The position numbers were made by a program, and so were the translations under genes. The notes beneath the pieces were generated by a model, which worked only from the letters and a program-made list of their open reading frames with translations, made no database searches and had not been told where the DNA came from. A stretch of 64,000 nucleotides of DNA from Sphingomonas alpina (GTDB taxonomy: Bacteria; Pseudomonadota; Alphaproteobacteria; Sphingomonadales; Sphingomonadaceae): positions 4,052,501 to 4,116,500 of the forward strand of contig NZ_CP061038.1 in the NCBI RefSeq assembly GCF_014490665.1, given 5' to 3'. Within the stretch, counting starts at the first letter, position 1. Every line of letters begins with the position of its first letter. Of the stretch, positions 26,157 to 34,732 are shown piece by piece.

Positions 26157-27317
26157 ATGGAACGGCATTTCGGACTGGACTGGCTTCGGATCGGCGCTTT
26201 CGGGCTGCTGATCTTCTACCATATCGGCATGGTCTTCGTGCCGTGGGATTTCCATGTGAAGACCGCTCATCCGCTGGAATGGGTGGCGATCCCGATGCTC
26301 GCGACCAACAGCTGGCGCTTGCTGCTGCTGTTCGTGGTGTCGGGCTATGCCAGCCGCGCGCTGTTGATGAAGGGGGGCGGGGCTGGCGCATTTGCCGGAT
26401 CGCGCAGCAAGCGCCTGCTGATCCCGCTGCTGTTCGGCGTGATCGTGGTCATCCCGCTCCAGCCCTGGGTCGAGGTGACGACCAAGTTCGGCTATGCCGG
26501 AAGCCTGTGGACCTTCTGGCTGCACGACTATTTCCGCTTCGGCACGCTTGCCGGGATCATCCTGCCGACCTGGCAGCATCTGTGGTTCGTGGTCTATCTG
26601 TGGGTCTATACCATGGCGTTGGCGATCGGCATCGCGCTGCTCCACCGGCTGCCGCTACAGACGCTCTTCGACCGGCTGTTCGGCAATGTCACTGTCTGGC
26701 TGATCCCGGTAATCTGGCTGATCCTGGTCGCGGCATGGCTGTTCCCCGGCGCGCGCGAAACCCACGCCCTGTTCGGTGACTGGGTCGCACATGCCCAATA
26801 TCTTCCGGGGTTCCTGTTCGGCTTCGCACTGGCCGGGTCCAAGCCCGCCTTTGCGGCAATCGGGCGCTGGTGGCGCCCGGCAGCGATCGTAGCGGTGGTG
26901 AGCTATGCCGTGGTCGCGACGATCGAGTGGAACTGGCCCGGCAGCGCCATGCCCTGGCCCTATGGTCAGGCCTTTTCCTGGGCGCGAGCGGTGCAGGGCT
27001 GGAGCACGATCGTCGCGCTGATCGGCTTTGCCGATACGCACTGGAACCGCGACCATCCATGGCGCGCGATGCTCACCGAAGCCGTGTTCCCGTTCTACAT
27101 CATCCATCAGACGATCATCGTCGGGGTCGAATATCTGCTGCTGCCATTCGGCCTGCCGGCGGGCGTCGAGTTCGCCATCCTGGTCGTGACGACGGTCGCC
27201 GGATGCTGGGCCTTCTATTTGATCGGGCGCGAAGTCGGATGGCTGCGGCCGCTGATCGGATTGCGGGCAAGGGTGGCACCGCCGGTATCATCTGATACCA
27301 GACCCGCGATTATCTGA
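26157..27317 (+). CDS. Acyltransferase 3 family membrane protein (second copy)
   Basis: A 386-residue paralogue of the acyltransferase at 24084. The N-terminus (HFGLDWLRIGAFGLLIFYHIGM), the VSGYASRAL block and the C-terminal HPWRAMLTEAVFPFYIIHQ and FYLIGREVGWLRPLIGLRAR are nearly identical between the two, with lower similarity in the middle. It probably modifies a surface glycan. The start is preceded by AAAGGGACTGCG. It is divergent from the LytTR regulator with about 80 bp between them. Confidence 0.88.
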   Translation: MERHFGLDWLRIGAFGLLIFYHIGMVFVPWDFHVKTAHPLEWVAIPMLATNSWRLLLLFVVSGYASRALLMKGGGAGAFAGSRSKRLLIPLLFGVIVVIPLQPWVEVTTKFGYAGSLWTFWLHDYFRFGTLAGIILPTWQHLWFVVYLWVYTMALAIGIALLHRLPLQTLFDRLFGNVTVWLIPVIWLILVAAWLFPGARETHALFGDWVAHAQYLPGFLFGFALAGSKPAFAAIGRWWRPAAIVAVVSYAVVATIEWNWPGSAMPWPYGQAFSWARAVQGWSTIVALIGFADTHWNRDHPWRAMLTEAVFPFYIIHQTIIVGVEYLLLPFGLPAGVEFAILVVTTVAGCWAFYLIGREVGWLRPLIGLRARVAPPVSSDTRPAII

Positions 27318-27340
27318 GCCCCCCGACTGGAGCCCTGTCC

Positions 27341-28279
27341 ATGCCTGACCCCGTTTCCGATTCGCGCTGGACGCTGATGATCCATGGCGGGGCGGGCATG
27401 ATGACACGCGACCGCCTGACACCGGAGCAGGATGCCGGCACCCGCGCCGGGCTGGCCGCTGCGCTGGACGCCGGGTCGGCAGTGCTCGACGGCGGCGGAT
27501 CGGCGCTCGACGCAGTCGCCGCGGCAGTGCGCGTGCTCGAGGATGACCCGCATTTCAATGCCGGGCGCGGCGCAGCGCTCAGCTTCGACGGGGTGGCCGA
27601 GCTCGACGCGGCGATCATGGACGGACGCGACCGGCGTGCGGGCGCGGTGGCGGGCATCACCGCGACGCGTCACCCGGTCGATCTGGCGCAAGCGGTGATG
27701 GCGGACGGACGGCACGTGCTGCTGTCGGGCGCGGGCGCCGATGCCTTTTCGGTCGACGCGGAACTGGAACAGGCGGGCCAGGACTGGTTCGCCTTGCCCG
27801 AGCGGCGCCGGCAGCTGGACGAGCTCAAGTCGCATGGCGGCGGCGCATTCGATGTGGACATGAAATACGGCACGGTCGGCGCCGTGGCCTGTGACGTGCA
27901 CGGCCATGTCGCGGCAGCAACCTCCACCGGCGGTGTGACCGGCAAGCGCTGGGGGCGAGTCGGCGATTCGCCGCTGATTGGTGCTGGCACCTATGCCGAC
28001 GACCGCGCCTGCGCGGTGTCGGCAACCGGCGCGGGCGAATTCTTCATCCGTGCCGGCGTCGCCCACGAGATCTGCGCCCGCGTCCGGCTGAGCGGCGCGA
28101 CCGTACAAGAGGCAGCGGACGCGGTGCTTGCCGACGTCCGCTCGCTGGGCGGCACCGGCGGGGTGATCGTCGCCGCGCCGAACGGCGACCTGGCGTGGAG
28201 CTTCATCACCGCAGGGATGAACCGCGCGCGCACAACCTCCGATGGCGCACGATCGATCGCGATCTACGCCGACGAATAA
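27341..28279 (+). CDS. Isoaspartyl peptidase / L-asparaginase
   Basis: An N-terminal nucleophile hydrolase of 312 residues that cleaves isoaspartyl dipeptides and often asparagine. The autoprocessing site is Gly177-Thr178 in MKYGTVGAVACD, where Thr178 becomes the catalytic nucleophile of the beta subunit. Other conserved parts are WTLMIHGGAGMM, FNAGRGAALSFDG, ATSTGGVTGKRWGRVGDSPLIGAGTYAD and TGAGEFFIRAGVA. No signal peptide. It follows the acyltransferase by 23 bp. Confidence 0.94.
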   Translation: MPDPVSDSRWTLMIHGGAGMMTRDRLTPEQDAGTRAGLAAALDAGSAVLDGGGSALDAVAAAVRVLEDDPHFNAGRGAALSFDGVAELDAAIMDGRDRRAGAVAGITATRHPVDLAQAVMADGRHVLLSGAGADAFSVDAELEQAGQDWFALPERRRQLDELKSHGGGAFDVDMKYGTVGAVACDVHGHVAAATSTGGVTGKRWGRVGDSPLIGAGTYADDRACAVSATGAGEFFIRAGVAHEICARVRLSGATVQEAADAVLADVRSLGGTGGVIVAAPNGDLAWSFITAGMNRARTTSDGARSIAIYADE

Positions 28280-28332
28280 GGGAGGACACCTCTCGCTCTT
28301 GTCCGGGAAAGCAAGAGGAGTAGAGCGGGGCC

Positions 28333-29193
28333 ATGAGTCGCATCCTCCCCGCCCTGCTCGCCCCCGTCCTGTTCGCCTTGTTCGCGGCCACCATCGCCGC
28401 TCCGGCTTCCGCCTATTGGGAATATGGCCATGAGACGGTCGCCACGATCGGCTATCGCAATGCCAAGCCGGAAACGCGAATTGCGATCGACCGCATCCTG
28501 CATCATGCGCAACTGCTCGAGACGCCGACCTGCCCCGCCAGGACGATCGAGCAGGCCAGCGTCTGGGCCGACTGCATCAAGACGCTGGGACCGCGCTTCA
28601 GCTACACCTCCAACTGGCATTACCAGAATGTCGATGTGTGCAAGCCGTTCGACCTGAAATCGGCATGCCGCGACGGCAATTGCGTGTCGGCGCAGATCGA
28701 GCGTGACCTGAAGCTGCTCAAGGACAAGACCCTGCCGATGCGCGAGCGCGTCCAGGCGCTTGCCTTTCTGGTCCATTTCATGGGGGATCTGCACCAGCCG
28801 CTCCATGCCGGCGATCGGGGCGATCTCGGCGGCAACAAGGTGACCGCGGCCTACGGCGCCTATGCACCCGAACGGCTCAACCTGCATGCGATCTGGGACG
28901 GCTATCTCGCCGAGCGGTCGATCTCCACGCCGCCATCGCTGGTGCGGCGCTATTCGCCAGAAGAAAAGGCAGCGATTCAGGCAGGCAGCGTCGAGGATTG
29001 GAGCCGGGAGAGCTGGCAGGTCGCGCACGACGCGACCTATGCCACCGCGCTCGGTGGCGATGCGTGCGGCCCGGTGCCGGCGCGTGCCAGGCTCGATCAG
29101 GCGACGATCGAGAAACTGGTGCCCACCGCGCGGCTCGAGATCGAGCGCGGTGGATTGCGGCTGGCACGACTGCTCGACGAAGCACTAGGCTAG
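28333..29193 (+). CDS. S1/P1 family nuclease
   Basis: A secreted zinc nuclease of 286 residues. After a signal peptide (residues 1-22, ending SAPASA), the mature protein should begin YWEYGHETVATIGY, where the conserved N-terminal Trp and His are zinc ligands of the S1/P1 family. HFMGDLHQPLHAGDRGDLGGN and NLHAIWDGYL supply further ligands. The family degrades single-stranded DNA and RNA and removes 3'-phosphates. The start is preceded by AAGAGGAGTAGAG. It overlaps the convergent hydrolase gene by 4 bp. Confidence 0.92.
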   Translation: MSRILPALLAPVLFALFAATIAAPASAYWEYGHETVATIGYRNAKPETRIAIDRILHHAQLLETPTCPARTIEQASVWADCIKTLGPRFSYTSNWHYQNVDVCKPFDLKSACRDGNCVSAQIERDLKLLKDKTLPMRERVQALAFLVHFMGDLHQPLHAGDRGDLGGNKVTAAYGAYAPERLNLHAIWDGYLAERSISTPPSLVRRYSPEEKAAIQAGSVEDWSRESWQVAHDATYATALGGDACGPVPARARLDQATIEKLVPTARLEIERGGLRLARLLDEALG

Positions 29194-30161
29194 CGCGTCA
29201 TCGTTACAAAGGCGGCGACCGTATCGATCACTGCTGGCGCGATCGGCAGCGTCGGATCGCCATAGGTCGCCCGATTCGCCGCGCGATCATCGGTGGCGAC
29301 CAGCTTCAGCACATGGTTGACGCCAGGGAGTAGCGCCAGCGTCGCACGCGGCGCGGCGACCGCCAGCGCACGGGCATCCTCGACGCCGACCTGTGTGTCG
29401 CGCTCGCCCTGCACGATCAGGATCGGCAGCCGCACCGATGCCGCCAGCTTCGCCGGATCGTAGGAAAGCAGGTCGATCATATAGGGCTGCACTGCGGCCG
29501 GGAACATCTTGTCGAGTGGCGGCGGCAGTGTTGCCGGATCGACCTGCCGGCCCGCCTCGATGGCATCGAGCATGGCGAGCGCGGCATCGAGGATCGCCGC
29601 GTTCGCGGGATTTGCCCTGAACTGGCCGCGCATCACCGTGCCGAGCGGCCGGCCGGGCGCAGCCACCAGGATGATGCCGCATAGACCCGACGGATCTTGT
29701 GCGGCACGCAGCGCGATAAGCCCGCCCTCGCTGTGGCCAAGCAGCCAGACGCATCGCCGCCCCGTACGCTCGGCGATAAGCTTCGCCCAGGCATGGGCAT
29801 CTCCGGCATAATCGGCGATCGTTACCGCCGACGGGTCGGCCATGGCGGCCTTGCTGGCGCCCAGCCCGCGTTTGTCGGCGCGCAGTGTCGCTATGCCGCG
29901 CGCAGCGAGCGCTTCCGCAAGCATGCGATACGACGCAGCCTTGACGCCGAGCGGGTTGTTGCCGTCGCGGTCGGTCGGCCCGGACCCCGGGATGATGACG
30001 ATCGCCGGGCCTTTGCCGTCGGGGTCGACCAGGGTTCCCGCGACCGGCCCCTGCGGACCGGGCACCGTCAGTTCGGTCGTTACCAAGGGTGTGGGTGCGG
30101 CAGCAGCGGACACCGCGACGATCGCCAGGATGGCGAATCCCGGTACCTTCATCATGGCCAT
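29190..30161 (-). CDS. Secreted alpha/beta hydrolase
   Basis: A 323-residue serine hydrolase with an N-terminal signal (FAILAIVAVSAAAA). It has the oxyanion loop IIPGSGPTDRDGNN, the nucleophile elbow LLGHSEGGLIALRAA, an acid in ILIVQGERDTQV, and the His in LLPGVNHVLKL, the full triad of the family. These features match bacterial esterases or peptidase-like hydrolases with N-terminal extension. It is the last gene of the SPFH operon; its ATG overlaps the stop of the 88-aa membrane protein (TGATG). Confidence 0.88.
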   Translation of the reverse strand: MAMMKVPGFAILAIVAVSAAAAPTPLVTTELTVPGPQGPVAGTLVDPDGKGPAIVIIPGSGPTDRDGNNPLGVKAASYRMLAEALAARGIATLRADKRGLGASKAAMADPSAVTIADYAGDAHAWAKLIAERTGRRCVWLLGHSEGGLIALRAAQDPSGLCGIILVAAPGRPLGTVMRGQFRANPANAAILDAALAMLDAIEAGRQVDPATLPPPLDKMFPAAVQPYMIDLLSYDPAKLAASVRLPILIVQGERDTQVGVEDARALAVAAPRATLALLPGVNHVLKLVATDDRAANRATYGDPTLPIAPAVIDTVAAFVTMTR

Positions 30162-30427
30162 CACTTTCCGCCCCAGCGCCAATGCCAGCCACCTTCGGTC
30201 TTGCGCGCGGCAATGCTCACATAGGCAGCTGTCAGGGCAAGGCAGACGATGATGCGTGGCACGAGACCCGGCAGGAGACGCAGCGTCGCGAGCATCGCTG
30301 CCGAATAAGCCAAGGTCAGCACCCAGCCCTGCCAGGTCGCCGGCGTCGCGCCCAGGCCGAACAATTTGGGAGCAAACCAATACCCCTCGCGGACTTGATA
30401 GGCGCGCTTGATCGAGTCGATATCCAT
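30161..30427 (-). CDS. Small hypothetical membrane protein
   Basis: Encodes 88 residues with two hydrophobic helices (about 35-52 and 56-75) and a conserved-looking N-terminus, IDSIKRAYQVREGYWFAPKLFG. I do not recognise a domain. It lies between a 34-residue one-helix protein and a hydrolase in a tightly spaced operon headed by an SPFH-domain protein. Real gene status rests on the overlap at both ends and on the hydrophobic pattern. Confidence 0.65.
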   Translation of the reverse strand: MDIDSIKRAYQVREGYWFAPKLFGLGATPATWQGWVLTLAYSAAMLATLRLLPGLVPRIIVCLALTAAYVSIAARKTEGGWHWRWGGK

Positions 30428-30432
30428 GGTCG

Positions 30433-30537
30433 TCACTTCCGCCACGCCAGCTGGATCAGCAGGCCAAGCCCCAGCACGATCAGCGAGACGGCGAGCGGCC
30501 ATGGTCGGCGCGCCTTGGAGGTAAAGAGTCCGAGCAT
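30433..30537 (-). CDS. 34-aa single-helix membrane peptide
   Basis: A 34-residue ORF with a short basic N-terminus (MLGLFTSKARRPWP) and one hydrophobic helix (LAVSLIVLGLGLLIQLAW). GAAGGAGAATGAC lies immediately upstream, an excellent ribosome binding site, and the ORF starts one base after the stop of the ribbon-helix-helix gene. Position, spacing and helix support it as a real small protein of the operon. The function is unknown. Confidence 0.6.
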   Translation of the reverse strand: MLGLFTSKARRPWPLAVSLIVLGLGLLIQLAWRK

Positions 30538-30538
30538 G

Positions 30539-30748
30539 TCATTCTCCTTCGGTTGATTTCGGCGGCCGGCCACGACGCGCAGCGACCGGCGCCTCCAGTT
30601 TAACCCCCCGCTTCGCCAGCGCCTCGCGCAGCAGGCATTCGACCTGTGCGTTGACGCTGCGCAGGTCGCTCGCCGCGGTGCGCTCGATCGCCGCATAGAG
30701 TGCGGGGTCGAGGCGCAACGGGAACGCCTTTTTGGAAGGAGCGGTCAT
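30539..30748 (-). CDS. Arc-like ribbon-helix-helix protein
   Basis: Encodes 69 residues with a ribbon-helix-helix core: strand KAFPLRLDPALYAAIERTAASD, then SVNAQVECLLREALAKRG, typical of Arc/MetJ-type DNA-binding dimers. The C-terminus ends in an AT-hook-like RRGRPPK. It is the second gene of the SPFH operon; a palindrome near the operon promoter is a plausible autoregulatory target. There is no adjacent toxin, so an antitoxin role is unlikely. Confidence 0.82.
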   Translation of the reverse strand: MTAPSKKAFPLRLDPALYAAIERTAASDLRSVNAQVECLLREALAKRGVKLEAPVAARRGRPPKSTEGE

Positions 30749-30757
30749 GCCACGCGC

Positions 30758-31660
30758 CTATTGATACAGACTGCCCGTGTTCACCACCGGCTGCGTATCG
30801 CGTTCACCGCACAGCACGACCATCAGGTTCGAGACCATAGCCGCACGGCGTTCATCGTCGAGATGGACCACATTCTTCTCGCTGAGCAGCTCGAGCGCCA
30901 TCTCGACCATGCCGACCGCGCCCTCGACCAGGGTCTTGCGCGCCGCGACCACCGCTTGGGCCTGTTGGCGGCGGAGCATGGCGCCGGCGATCTCCTGCGC
31001 ATAGGCAAGGTGGGTGAAGCCGCATTCATCAACCGTGATCCCGGCCACGACGAGACGCGCGATCAGTTCCTGGCGCAGTTCGACCGCGACCTGATCGTGA
31101 TTGCCGCGCAGCGTGACCTCCTGGTGCTCGAAATCGTCATAGGGATAGCGCGCGCCGATCGTGCGCACCGCAGCCTCGATCTGGACGATGACGAACGCCT
31201 TGTAATCGTCGATGTCGAACAGTGCCTGCGCCGTGTCGGTGACGCGCCACACCACTTGTGCCGCAATCTCGATCGGGTTGCCGCGCAGGTCATTCACCTT
31301 CAACCGTTCGGAGATCATGTTGTTGGCGCGCAGCGACACCTTCTTGCGGCCGAGCCACGGCATCAGCCAGCGCAGACCGGTATTGCGGTCCGTGCCTTTA
31401 TAGGCGCCGAACAAGGTAATCGCCGTCGCCTGGTTGGGCTGCTGCATATAGAAGCCGCACAGGATGAAAGCGAAAGCCAGAATCGCGGCGGTGATGATCG
31501 AACCGCCCGTGCCAGGCCTGTCCTGCATAATCGACGCGCCGAACACGCCGACCACGATCATGAAGAGCATGACCAGCAACATCACATAACCGCTCGACGT
31601 GACTGCCGGCCGCTCGCGCGACAGCGTGAGCGCAGTGTTGGTCGTACCCGAATCCGACAT
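30758..31660 (-). CDS. SPFH/band-7 domain protein
   Basis: A 300-residue membrane protein with two N-terminal transmembrane helices (about 25-47 and 55-72) and an SPFH (stomatin/prohibitin) domain from about residue 75 to 235. Typical segments are [43 protein letters not shown] and [29 protein letters not shown] proteins form membrane scaffolds and often regulate proteases. It heads a five-gene operon with a ribbon-helix-helix protein, two small membrane proteins and a hydrolase. GGGAGGTTCCA precedes the ATG. Confidence 0.9.
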   Translation of the reverse strand: MSDSGTTNTALTLSRERPAVTSSGYVMLLVMLFMIVVGVFGASIMQDRPGTGGSIITAAILAFAFILCGFYMQQPNQATAITLFGAYKGTDRNTGLRWLMPWLGRKKVSLRANNMISERLKVNDLRGNPIEIAAQVVWRVTDTAQALFDIDDYKAFVIVQIEAAVRTIGARYPYDDFEHQEVTLRGNHDQVAVELRQELIARLVVAGITVDECGFTHLAYAQEIAGAMLRRQQAQAVVAARKTLVEGAVGMVEMALELLSEKNVVHLDDERRAAMVSNLMVVLCGERDTQPVVNTGSLYQ

Positions 31661-31674
31661 TGGAACCTCCCATT

Positions 31675-31715
31675 AATATGATATCATATTTATATCCAGT
31701 ATTCCCGCGGCGCAA
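31675..31715 (-). promoter_or_regulatory. SPFH operon promoter with palindromic operator
   Basis: On the minus strand TTGCGC (31715-31710) and TATAAA (31694-31689) are spaced by 15 bases and may be the -35 and -10. A perfect 16-bp palindrome, AATATGATATCATATT (31675-31690), overlaps the -10 and the expected start of transcription, 15 bp upstream of the SPFH start codon. Its position suggests a repressor site. Confidence 0.6.
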
Positions 31716-31746
31716 GAGGATTCGGATCGGGCGGGAGAGCACGCAG

Positions 31747-31779
31747 AAACGCCGCCGGACCCGGGATCCGGCGGCGTTT
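31747..31779 (-). terminator. Rho-independent terminator of tol-pal
   Basis: AAACGCCGCCGGA and TCCGGCGGCGTTT form a perfect 13-bp stem with a 7-base loop, 49 bp downstream of the pal stop codon and upstream of the SPFH promoter. The A-start and T-end make it able to work in both directions. Confidence 0.85.
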
Positions 31780-31827
31780 CGCATCGTATCGAGCGGCAGG
31801 CCGCCCGGTATCAGTTGAGGACGCCAA

Positions 31828-32334
31828 TCAGTTGAGGACGATCGTCACCGCGCGGCGATTCTGCGCCCAGCTCGCTTCGTCCGATCCCAGCGCGATCGGG
31901 CGTTCCTTGCCATAGCTGATCGTCGAGATGCGCGCCGGATTCACGCCGCGACCGGCAAGATAATTCTTCGCCGCATTGGCGCGGCGGTCACCGAGCGCGA
32001 GGTTATATTCGCGCGTGCCGCGTTCGTCGGCATGTCCCTCCAGGCTGACCGGCACATTGGGCCATTTGGCGAGCCAGGCCGCCTGGCTGTCGAGGATTTC
32101 GCGGGCGCGCGCATCGATATCGTAGCGGTCGAGCGCGAAATTGACCGTGTTGCTGGTGACCGAGCGCTCGAAATCGGCGCGCGAGCCGGGCACGACATTG
32201 TCGCCCTGAACCGGGCCCGGGCCGGTCTGCTCTTCACCCGGCCCCGGCGGGAGCGTTGCAGGGCGCTTCTTGCTGCAGGCAGCAGTAGCAAGCAATGCCG
32301 TCGCAATGAGGATCGTGGTTGTCAGTCTGGCCAT
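31828..32334 (-). CDS. pal: Peptidoglycan-associated lipoprotein
   Basis: An outer-membrane lipoprotein of 168 residues that links the outer membrane to peptidoglycan as part of Tol-Pal. The signal ends in a lipobox-like LLATAAC (Cys about residue 20). The OmpA-like domain carries VNFALDRYDID and the peptidoglycan-binding LEGHADERGTREYNLALGDRRANA, with the conserved Asp and Arg. The start at 32334 is preceded by GAAGGAGAAATC. It is the last gene of the ybgC-tolQRAB-pal operon. Confidence 0.95.
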   Translation of the reverse strand: MARLTTTILIATALLATAACSKKRPATLPPGPGEEQTGPGPVQGDNVVPGSRADFERSVTSNTVNFALDRYDIDARAREILDSQAAWLAKWPNVPVSLEGHADERGTREYNLALGDRRANAAKNYLAGRGVNPARISTISYGKERPIALGSDEASWAQNRRAVTIVLN

Positions 32335-32439
32335 CTGATTTCTCCTTCGGTCAGTGGTCGTGTCGATATCGAGGCGTTTGAAACGGATCGGGCATCGACG
32401 GGTGGTACGCAAAAAATACAGGTCGAGGGTGTAACGTTC

Positions 32440-33828
32440 CTACGGCCGCAACGGTCCCCAGCCCGGATCGGATCCATCAAGCGGGGTCGGCACGCGGCGT
32501 TCGTTGACCCCGGTCAGGTCGACCGACCAGAGATCGGCCTTGCCCGCGCCGCCGCGGCCCTGACGATAGAACATCAGCACGCGGCCATTGGGCGACCAGC
32601 TCGGCCCTTCATCCTGCCAGTCGTCGGTCAGCAGCTTTTCGCCACCGCCCGACGGGCTCATGATCCCGATGCGGAAATTGCCGGCGATCTTGGTGAAGGC
32701 GATCAGGTCGCCGCGCGGGCTCCAGACCGGGGTCGCGTAGCGTCCGCTGCCGAACGAGATGCGCTGCTGGTTCGATCCGTCGGCATTCATGACATAGATT
32801 TGCTGCGCGCCCGAGCGGTCGCTTTCGAACGCGATCCGCCGGCCATCGGGCGAAAAGCTCGGTGCGGTGTCGATCCCCGGTGCGTCGGTCAGGCGCTGCG
32901 GCGAGCCGCCCGACGTCGCCACCTTGTAGAGATCGGTATTGCCGGCAACCGCCATCGAGAAGACGACGGAGCGGCCGTCGGGCGACACGCGCGGAGAGAA
33001 GGTCAGGCTGGGGTTGTTGACCAGCAGGCGCTGCTTGCCGGTGCCGATATCATAGACATAGATCGCCGGGCGATCGTTGAGATAGCTCATATAGACGATG
33101 GTCTGCTGATTGGGCGCGAAGCGCGGGGTCAGCACGATCGACTGGCCATTGGTCAGGAAGCGGTGATTGGCGCCGTCCTGGTCCATGATCGACAGGCGCT
33201 TGATGCGCTTGCCCTTGGGCCCGGTTTCCGAGACGTAGATCACGCGGCTGTCGAAATAGGGACCTTCGCCAGTCAACTTCGCATAGACCATGTCGGCGCA
33301 TTTATGGCCGGCGCGGCGCCAATCGCCGGGCGGCACGACAAAGCCCTGCCGCACCAGCTCGTTGCGCGAAAACACGTCATAGAGATAGCAGCCGACGGTG
33401 AGCGTCCCATCGCCATTGGCGCGGATGAAGCCCTGCACCAGCGCCGATGCGTTCGCTCCGCCCCAATAATCGAACGCCGGCGCAGTCACTTCGGAAAAGG
33501 CGACGCTCTTCAGCCCGTTCGCCGCGATCGGCTTGAACAGCCCGCTGTTGCGCAGATCATTGGTGATGATCCCGGCAAGCTGGCGGCCAAGTTCGTCGGT
33601 GCGGCCGGCCGGCGTGTCGACCGGGGACGATGTCGGCATGACCGGAATGGCGATGCCGAGCGGCGCGGAAATGCCGCCGACGACATCGACGACCAGTTCG
33701 TCTGGCTGGCCGGGAGCAGCTTGGCCCGGCTGCGGTGCGGGCTGAACCGGCGGCGCGGTCTGCGCCAGCGCAGCGGTCGATCCGGAAAGCGCCAGCGCGA
33801 GCGCCAGTAATTTACTGTGGTGCATCAT
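32440..33828 (-). CDS. tolB: Tol-Pal periplasmic beta-propeller protein
   Basis: TolB connects Pal to the inner-membrane TolA. The 462-residue protein has a signal peptide ending AALAQ, an N-terminal alpha/beta domain, and a C-terminal six-bladed beta-propeller with repeated blades such as VSPDGRSVVFSMAVAGNTDL, FSPDGRRIAFESDRSGAQQI and WSPNGRVLMFYRQ. Length and order are normal. It lies between tolA (9 bp away) and pal. Confidence 0.96.
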   Translation of the reverse strand: MMHHSKLLALALALSGSTAALAQTAPPVQPAPQPGQAAPGQPDELVVDVVGGISAPLGIAIPVMPTSSPVDTPAGRTDELGRQLAGIITNDLRNSGLFKPIAANGLKSVAFSEVTAPAFDYWGGANASALVQGFIRANGDGTLTVGCYLYDVFSRNELVRQGFVVPPGDWRRAGHKCADMVYAKLTGEGPYFDSRVIYVSETGPKGKRIKRLSIMDQDGANHRFLTNGQSIVLTPRFAPNQQTIVYMSYLNDRPAIYVYDIGTGKQRLLVNNPSLTFSPRVSPDGRSVVFSMAVAGNTDLYKVATSGGSPQRLTDAPGIDTAPSFSPDGRRIAFESDRSGAQQIYVMNADGSNQQRISFGSGRYATPVWSPRGDLIAFTKIAGNFRIGIMSPSGGGEKLLTDDWQDEGPSWSPNGRVLMFYRQGRGGAGKADLWSVDLTGVNERRVPTPLDGSDPGWGPLRP

Positions 33829-33837
33829 CGTCTTTCC

Positions 33838-34716
33838 TCACCCGGGTAGATTATAACGTAGGCTGAACGTCTTCCAGCCGCGAGGCACGTCGTATAGCTC
33901 GGCTGGCAGTCCGCGCAGCGGCGAACAGCCCATGAATGTGGCGATCGCGCTGCGGTCGACTGCATCGACATAACGGCCATTTTCATCATCGACGCCACTA
34001 TGCGCCGTGATCGCCGGCCGCGCGGCGAGCGATCCGTCCTTGTTGAGCTGCAAACGAATCGTGACGCGAATACGCGATGCCCCCGGTCCCGGATTGACCT
34101 GGCGATCAGCGCACGGCTGTACTTGGCGTTTGATGGCGGAACCGATATCGGCAGCCGCCTGGGCGTTCATAGTCGCACCCGGCGGTGTTTCAGCCTTCGA
34201 CGTCGACTTTGTCGCGGACAGCCCCTTGAGCGTTTCCTCCGATAAAGCGAAGCCACCCGGATTACGCCGGACGGCGTTCGGCTTGGTGCCGGTCGCTTTG
34301 ACGGGACTGGGCGGCTTGACCGCCGCGGTGCTGGTCTTGGCCGGTGGGGTCTTGGCCTTGTCCGGCTTAGCCACCGGCTCCTTCTTGGGCGGCGGCGGGG
34401 CCTTGGGTGCCGGCTTGGGGGCCGGCGCAGGCTCAGGCTGCTTGGCCGGCGGCGTTGGCGCAGGCTCGGCCTCAGCCGCCTCGGGCGGTGCCGCTTCTTC
34501 GGGTGGCCCTTCTTCCGGTGCCTGCGACTGAGCCGGCGCTTCGGTCGCCGGCGGCGCCTGCGACTGCAATGCGACATCGTCGACCAGTGAAATGTCGATC
34601 GGCGTCACTTTGGGCGGCGATTTTGCCGGCCATAGCCAGCTGAGCGACAGCGCACCGAACAGCACGACATGCCCCAGGGCCGCGACGCCCAATCCGATTT
34701 TTTCGGTCCGTTCCAT
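33838..34716 (-). CDS. tolA: TolA-like cell envelope protein
   Basis: A 292-residue inner-membrane protein: one N-terminal helix (GLGVAALGHVVLFGALSLSW), a long Pro/Ala/Glu/Lys-rich linker spanning about residues 50-150 that would cross the periplasm, and a C-terminal TonB/TolA-like domain with IGSAIKRQVQPCADRQV and LNKDGSLAARPAIT. It transmits proton-motive force from TolQR to TolB-Pal. The sequence of the linker is low complexity, so identity comes from the ends and the operon position. Confidence 0.9.
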   Translation of the reverse strand: MERTEKIGLGVAALGHVVLFGALSLSWLWPAKSPPKVTPIDISLVDDVALQSQAPPATEAPAQSQAPEEGPPEEAAPPEAAEAEPAPTPPAKQPEPAPAPKPAPKAPPPPKKEPVAKPDKAKTPPAKTSTAAVKPPSPVKATGTKPNAVRRNPGGFALSEETLKGLSATKSTSKAETPPGATMNAQAAADIGSAIKRQVQPCADRQVNPGPGASRIRVTIRLQLNKDGSLAARPAITAHSGVDDENGRYVDAVDRSAIATFMGCSPLRGLPAELYDVPRGWKTFSLRYNLPG

Positions 34717-34732
34717 CAGGCCGTCCGTCCGG

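Noticed and set aside
29190..30380. A longer start for the hydrolase at 30380
   Set aside because: The extension overlaps the 88-aa gene and would bury the signal peptide; the ATG at 30161 overlapping the upstream stop is the better start.
30539..30748. Toxin-antitoxin module around the ribbon-helix-helix gene
   Set aside because: Neither neighbour resembles a toxin; the gene is inside an SPFH operon.
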